From Marisa cornuarietis (lineage: Eukaryota > Mollusca > Gastropoda > Architaenioglossa > Ampullariidae), in contig SMMW01000145.1 of assembly GCA_004794655.1 (NCBI GenBank), positions 192,501 to 256,500 of the forward strand: a stretch of 64,000 nt of DNA. The letters run 5' to 3'. The notes under the pieces are model-generated. The model saw only the letters and a program-made list of their open reading frames with translations. It ran no database searches and was not told the origin of the DNA. Shown piece after piece: positions 59,801 to 64,000 of the stretch. The translations under genes and the position numbers were made by a program. Numbering within the stretch: position 1 is the stretch's first letter; each line of letters begins with the position of its first letter.

Positions 59801-61342
59801 TCTTCTGTATTTTGAAACATCGGTGTGACAGCTAGCGAATTATCTACATTTTCACAAGGCTTATACTGTTCACTCTGCCCAGAGCACATCAGCCCTGACA
59901 AGGGCATCTTTGTGTGAGTTTCACTTATCACACTCTGGTCTTGTATGATTTGCTCAGACACATTTTGAGAATTTCCATCAATAGTGTCTACAGTGCATAA
60001 CCTCTTATAAACTCTCAGATCATCAGATGTTTTCTGTATCAGTTCTGTAGCATCAGCTCTACTGCCAGCACTCAGGTGGTGCACACACCTCAGAAGTTTG
60101 CTGTTATCACCAGTCTTGGCTAAATAATTGTCTGCTTCTACTATTTTTATCAACTCATTGCTCCTGTTACGTCCATTTGGACTTAACAAACATGTTTCCC
60201 CATTGATAAAGAGCTTTTTCCTCTCTGGGGGTTTTAGCATACTGCCATTCTTCTGTTCATGTACTCTCTCGTCAATATCTTCACACTGACCATTATTTTC
60301 ATACAACAAGTTTTGTTCTTGAATTTTCTTCTTGACATGTGCTCTCACCTTGGCAGCTCTTTTTGATTTCTGAAAATGGCAAATATCCACATAGACATGC
60401 CAGCATGTAAAGCACAAATAAAACCCTAAAACAGTTAATCTGCACTATATTACTACAAAGGATATCATTGGAGTTTATGGACAACATAATGACATAACAG
60501 AAGACCAGCGTGTATAAATGGGTACCAGTAGTGGATTATCTTAACATACATTGCACACAATGGTTATTAATATCACTCAAAAATACAGAAAAATATGACT
60601 TACTGCACATTTTGAACAAGTTCATAACCATTCAGTCAGTAAAGAATCCTGACTTTGCATTTTCTTCTATTGCTACAAGGCATCTAGATAATTTTAAGGG
60701 AAAGGAGAGTGCAGTTAAACAACAAAATTAATAATTTTCAGTTCATTTATAGAAAAGAAGATGGCTTAAGATTTAATTGGTCTTTCATCAAGCAACATCA
60801 GATGCAACAACCTGGCCAAAACGACAATTAATGACAGAGGGAGTAGACACAAAAAAAGTGCAAATAAATTCTGCAAAAGCACAAGTTTATTATGAACTAT
60901 ACCTCAAGCTTGTACTGCTTTCTGTGCAATTCTTTTTTCATCTGGAGCAGTCTTTGCAATATCTAACAGAAAATATAAAATGTTTCGATTAAAATTAGAT
61001 GCAGCTTACCATATTTTAAACATTGTGAGTTTATCTGAATTACTCCATTGATCTATCATTACTTTTGACCACCTTTTCACAAATCCTTTTTGATATCTAG
61101 TTTATTGTTTTCAAGTTGTATTATAATCAGCTCTAAATGATTGTCAATTTATTCAAGGACAGCACTAAATTCCATATCTTGTTATTAATGTCAGCTTAGG
61201 AAAATACCTTTTCAGTCAGATTTTAATTATTTATTATTCCTCAAGAATTATCAGCATTTTACAAAACTAAAAGTTAAAATAGGTTCAGCAAATTTTGTGG
61301 CTTAAAATTATTAAAAAATAACCTCACTTCCTGCTTCTCCAT
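47882..61342 (-). CDS. PALB2: PALB2 orthologue (partner and localiser of BRCA2), complete
   Basis: Nine coding exons on the minus strand, 61342-61328, 60962-60903, 60369-58054, 57580-57416, 56822-56731, 54955-54728, 54607-54517, 50817-50690 and 48089-47882, join in frame to about 1100 aa (human about 1186). The N-terminus is MEKQE followed by a coiled coil (LLQMKKELHRKQYKLEKSKR, AAKVRAHVKKKIQEQN), the BRCA1/self-interaction region; exon 2 is 60 bp, as I recall for human. The middle is long, acidic and poorly conserved; FQFFIDEAKR..FREFELP near its centre matches the human LLSFLSITDFQLP motif. Residues 798 to the end form the WD40 propeller, with RLVAAAWGSSLHSL, EAVAGLSSDNRILLW, ELCLVGINPMKSTGK and MYVWDAV. 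The family bridges BRCA1, BRCA2 and RAD51 in homologous recombination. Exon 5 may use a second donor at 56643, adding 29 residues. Confidence 0.9.
48540..50143 (+). mobile_element. Decayed LINE with (ACTG)n tail in PALB2 intron 8
   Basis: Broken frames give ISIGGRLISNLPFADNIDL (the FADD box reads FADN), then VVPILLYGCDTWTLLTETER, IQTFKNKCIRRQ and FGHVTRH-type sequence, ending at ACTGACTGACTGA (50131-50143). Relative of the fragment at 24600-24850. Confidence 0.8.
50144..50455 (-). mobile_element. tRNA-derived SINE, minus strand
   Basis: On the minus strand, an A-box-like TAGCCTGGTGA (50440-50430) and a B box GGTTTGAGGCC (50399-50389) are spaced as in tRNA genes, followed by an unrelated body. 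Unusually the A box is only partly conserved. Confidence 0.55.
50818..53536. other. PALB2 intron 7, mostly unassigned
   Basis: AT-rich. Includes a short tandem array of about 27 bp units around ATTATACATCTACAACCATT at 50915-51035. No exon signature found. Confidence 0.5.
53537..53615. repeat. Short interspersed repeat, also at 27590-27675
   Basis: See the partner copy; shared core ATGGCT..ATCAC.GCAA..CACCCAGC. Confidence 0.55.
53822..54395 (+). mobile_element. L2-like LINE 3' end with (ATT)n tail
   Basis: A 133-codon frame reads VSPLLRSLHWLPVKATIDYK, TLCYGFFEGYSPSYFNEIL, AQHWNSLPHHIRHSASKAAF, KTYLFTKYYS. A 3' UTR with GCGCAAAGAGTGCGA follows and the element ends in (ATT)n at about 54378-54392. 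Confidence 0.85.
55091..55260. repeat. Interspersed repeat, partner of 8414-8590
   Basis: ATACAACTTTATTTATTCAC, then AGTGCTCATACTAGCA and GTTGAAATAATTTCTCTC are shared. Confidence 0.7.
55342..56530 (-). mobile_element. 5'-truncated L2-like LINE with intact 302-codon ORF end
   Basis: The minus-strand frame 56527-55619 is uninterrupted. It starts just before the YADD catalytic box (SYADDTQLYCS), then KLKLNDDKTEALL, RNLGFIVTDDMTLD, LSRLDYCNSLLAGCPDYLI and ends AAKQWNSLPFHIRHLPTTES, FKSALKTHLFLEHFS. The 3' UTR has AGCGCTAAGAGCATGCTC and an ATT-repeat tail at about 55349-55371. The intact frame suggests a recent insertion. It occupies PALB2 intron 5. Confidence 0.88.
57050..57380 (+). mobile_element. 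LINE 3' UTR/tail fragment
   Basis: CTGCTTTGAGCAAATCG, GAAAAGCGCTCTATAAATG and (TTA)n at 57367-57380 form the hairpin-plus-microsatellite tail of L2-like LINEs. Confidence 0.6.
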
Positions 61343-62750
61343 GGTCTGTTGTTGAATACAGAGTATATTGACTGCTGCTGCAGCTGTTTCTCTGTGCCTT
61401 CAATCTCTTGACGCTAAAACAAGGAAGGCTAGTGGTTCATGAAACTCTATATACCTTACACATACATACATCAAAGTTTTGTACATTCACATGTATCACA
61501 CGTGAGCGCTTGCACACACACACTCTCATTCTCTATACCAGGGCTTGATCTTTTTTTATCAGAACATTTTAGAAGAATTATCCATTTACACCTATCGTTC
61601 CAATGGGCAAGTGTTCTTTGTTTGATCTAATGGATAATAAGTATAGCACAGCATAACCAGTATAGCACAATGAGCCATGATCGTGGCTTTGGCGGGGAAG
61701 CACAGGGAAGGCAATTTTCATTACTTTTATTGCAAAGTTCAAGCTTTCTTCTTTCCAAAAATGTATAGGTTTCTTGGTCTAATGTGTACCCAAAAGCAGC
61801 AATAATAACAACAAACATCACCCACTGCTGTCTTTACAGTTTTTAGTTATTAGCCATTGTCTTTGTAATACTTATATTTATATGCAAGGGTAAATATTGG
61901 CAGTAGCTGGCGTTAGGAATACATGGGGACCTGCAGGGCCTTGGGCGAATGTCATATGCGGGGGGTTTAGCCTTAAGTGTAGGCTATATACCATACCGCA
62001 GAATCTCCTTTCAAGGGGCACCCTCAAGCATGGGGCCTGGGGTGGTCACCCTGCTCGCCCCACACCACTAACGCCGGCTCTGGTCTGTACATGTCAGTTA
62101 GATGTAGAACAGATGTGTGACTGTTCTGAATACCGTTGTCTTTCAAGTAAAAAATATGTTCATTTGGAATAAATGGCCCACAAGTTATCTTGCAACATGC
62201 CAAACACAGCGTACCCTGGTTTGATCTCTTTGTTAGTTGTATTATTTCTCCTTCCTTATTGTTGCTTCAGCTGAATATCAGTTCATACACACCATTTCAC
62301 TTGAAAATTCCATGCACAACACATTGGTGCATCTGCAACAGGTAAAGCAAACAACTGTTTGATGTTTTCGTTACTGGCTCTTAGTTGAGGGAGTTAGTGG
62401 CTCCCCTGGCCACTCCTGAGCAAAAGTATCCTGCTTATCGTCTATTTTAATTTCCTTCTCTAGCATTTCTTTGTGAGTTTACTGTAATGAAACAATTATG
62501 TTTCGAATAAGATACTGTTATTGTGATTAACTCCTTGCACTCGCGTATACGTGCAGCTAGTCTCAAGTAATCATTTTCTTGGAGTAGTAAAATGAATCGG
62601 ACGATAACATGTCTCAGTCACACTGAGCTGTTCAAGAATATCGAAATCTATTAGTTAAGTGCTTCTTCGAAAAACTGAAATATTAATACCAAAACAGCAA
62701 ATATGGAAGAAGAAATAGGATCACAGTTTATAAGCTAGCTCGGCAGAAGA
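61343..62750. other. PALB2 5' side and PALB2/RAB40 intergenic
   Basis: On the minus strand, a strong acceptor (CTTCCTTGTTTTAG) ends at 61413, so the exon carrying the PALB2 ATG may be preceded by a non-coding exon further up. No other gene was recognised. Confidence 0.4.
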
Positions 62751-63010
62751 CGATTGATAACTGCCGCCAACCTTTCTGCGCGTGCGCAGTCAAACCTGTC
62801 CAGAACTTCCGCCATGCGCATTTTCTCCTTGATTGGAAGCGAGAAACGGAGAGCTTTGATTCCAAAGGGAAAACAAAACATGTTTACGGCAGTGAAGCCA
62901 CCAATTTCTCAACCGACTAGTGGTCTGATTTATTTACATACGTAGAGAAGGTACAACGACTGGTTTCTAATTTCGTGGAGTACAAGACTGCGAAATGTTT
63001 TCCAATCACG
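62751..63010 (+). promoter_or_regulatory. CpG-containing promoter/5' UTR of RAB40, possibly shared with PALB2
   Basis: TGCGCGTGCGCA at 62777-62788 is a perfect NRF1-type palindrome (YGCGCAYGCGCR on the reverse strand). ACTTCCG, an ETS core, follows at about 62805-62811, with GCCATGCGCA after it. No TATA box. The genes are divergent, so a shared CpG promoter with a non-coding PALB2 first exon is possible. Confidence 0.5.
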
Positions 63011-63978
63011 ATGTGTGAAACAAGTAGCTCTCCACAATCGCCGCGGACAGCTCCGAGTTCAAAGCAGTATGATTATTTACTCAAATTTCTCCTTGTTGGA
63101 GACAGCGATGTAGGTAAAGAGGAACTTTTGTCTGGAATGGAAGATGGTGCGTCAGAATCTCCCTACGGCTACTCAAGCAGTGGTATGTAAACTATTATTT
63201 CACGAAACATGAAAAACACGAATAAGATATTAACAAAGTATGACAGTATTCTTCCATTTAGTTGGTACTAAACAAACGATGTAGGTATTTGTATAGGTCA
63301 CTATAGGACTATACTTACAAGGTTTATCTTTGGCAAATCGCATCGTTTGCAAGAATTCTTTGGAGAAAAACACCAGGATATGAATCGTATTGCTGTCATT
63401 AATGTTATCCAGAAGTAAGAGGTTTCCTCTAGTGAAGTGTGAGTGGGGGGGGGGGAGCTGTGGAGCTACTTCGAGTACTTGAAACATATTTGTGGAACAG
63501 CTTTGCTTTTGCTCATGACTCATTGGCATAGGTTGTTATGGACACCCTGAAAGTGGAGAGAATCCTAATCCCTAAACCTAATTCACATACAAACCTTGAG
63601 TCTCATCCAAAATCTAAACCTATCCCTGGAAATAAATCTAGCCCCTTTTTTCCATTTTATAAAAATTGGCATAGTGTCATTAGCCCTTCTTATGTGATTT
63701 CCATTATAAGCGTTACTTTATTGTGCACTTAATAATGTAGGAGTCTGCATCTCACTTTGTTCTTGGTCTGTTATAGGAATTTAACATTGTTACTGATTTA
63801 TTATATTTTTATATATTATGGATAATTACTGATAGTTATGTATATAGTAGCAGATCGCTTTCAAGTAAAAAATGAACCAACCCACAAAATTAAAGTATCT
63901 TTTACTCATTGTTATAGGCATTGACTATAAGACAACAACCATTCTTCTTGATGGAAAGAGAGTAAAACTTCAGTTATG
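63011..63978 (+). CDS. RAB40: RAB40 small GTPase, first two coding exons (runs off window)
   Basis: Exons are 63011-63182 and 63918-63978, joined in phase 1; the donor GTAAGT at 63979 is used to continue. The protein starts [15 protein letters not shown], then [20 protein letters not shown], with the P-loop GDSDVGKE where Rab40 proteins have lost the usual Ser/Thr after GK. The sequence continues [20 protein letters not shown] and [11 protein letters not shown] (switch I and beta strands). This is diagnostic of Rab40, whose C-terminus carries a SOCS box for a Cullin5 ubiquitin ligase; that part is beyond the window. The in-frame GTG upstream at 62975 is not a likely start. Confidence 0.93.
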
Positions 63979-64000
63979 GTAAGTACTTATTCTCAGAAAT

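Noticed and set aside
62975..63010. Extension of RAB40 upstream of 63011
   Set aside because: The frame opens with GTG, and Rab40 proteins have only a short N-terminal extension; the ATG at 63011 fits.

Overview
The window is eukaryotic, intron-rich animal DNA with dense, decayed transposons. Coding exons are flanked by GT/AG introns, intergenic DNA is AT-rich, and the LINE, Gypsy, piggyBac, Harbinger, hAT and Tigger relics form a mixture I associate with lophotrochozoans. A gastropod-like mollusc is my best guess, but nothing in the sequence settles the species.

Layout. (1) 1-6 kb: two tandem claudin/PMP22-like four-pass membrane protein genes on the + strand; the first lacks its 5' exon because the window starts inside the gene. 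(2) 6-27.6 kb: no host gene recognised. This is a transposon graveyard of CR1/Rex1-type LINEs, a SCAN-like Gypsy relic, piggyBac, Harbinger and THAP fragments, and one complete LTR retrotransposon insertion (15325-21068) with a 5-bp target duplication, long LTRs, a primer-binding site, duplicated zinc knuckles and a tandem-repeat protein region, but almost no pol. (3) 28-42.5 kb: a head-to-head pair, endonuclease III homologue NTHL1 (- strand, 4 exons, complete) and phosphoribosyl-pyrophosphate-synthetase-associated protein PRPSAP (+ strand, 9 exons, complete), separated by 362 bp between start codons, with an inverted repeat close to the midpoint. (4) 44.7-47.1 kb: MITEs, LINE pieces and a STRAD pseudokinase retro-pseudogene. 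(5) 47.9-61.3 kb: a complete PALB2 orthologue on the - strand (9 coding exons, about 1100 aa, N-terminal coiled coil plus C-terminal WD40 propeller). (6) 63.0-64.0 kb: the first two coding exons of a RAB40 small GTPase, running off the right edge.

Functionally the host genes are two DNA-repair proteins (NTHL1 for base excision of oxidised pyrimidines, PALB2 for homologous recombination), a catalytically dead PRPP-synthetase partner, a Rab40 GTPase and two membrane proteins. Apart from the NTHL1/PRPSAP divergent pair and the tandem membrane-protein paralogues, no functional coupling is evident. All exon joins were built by hand from reading frame, splice sites and remembered family alignments, with no database search.
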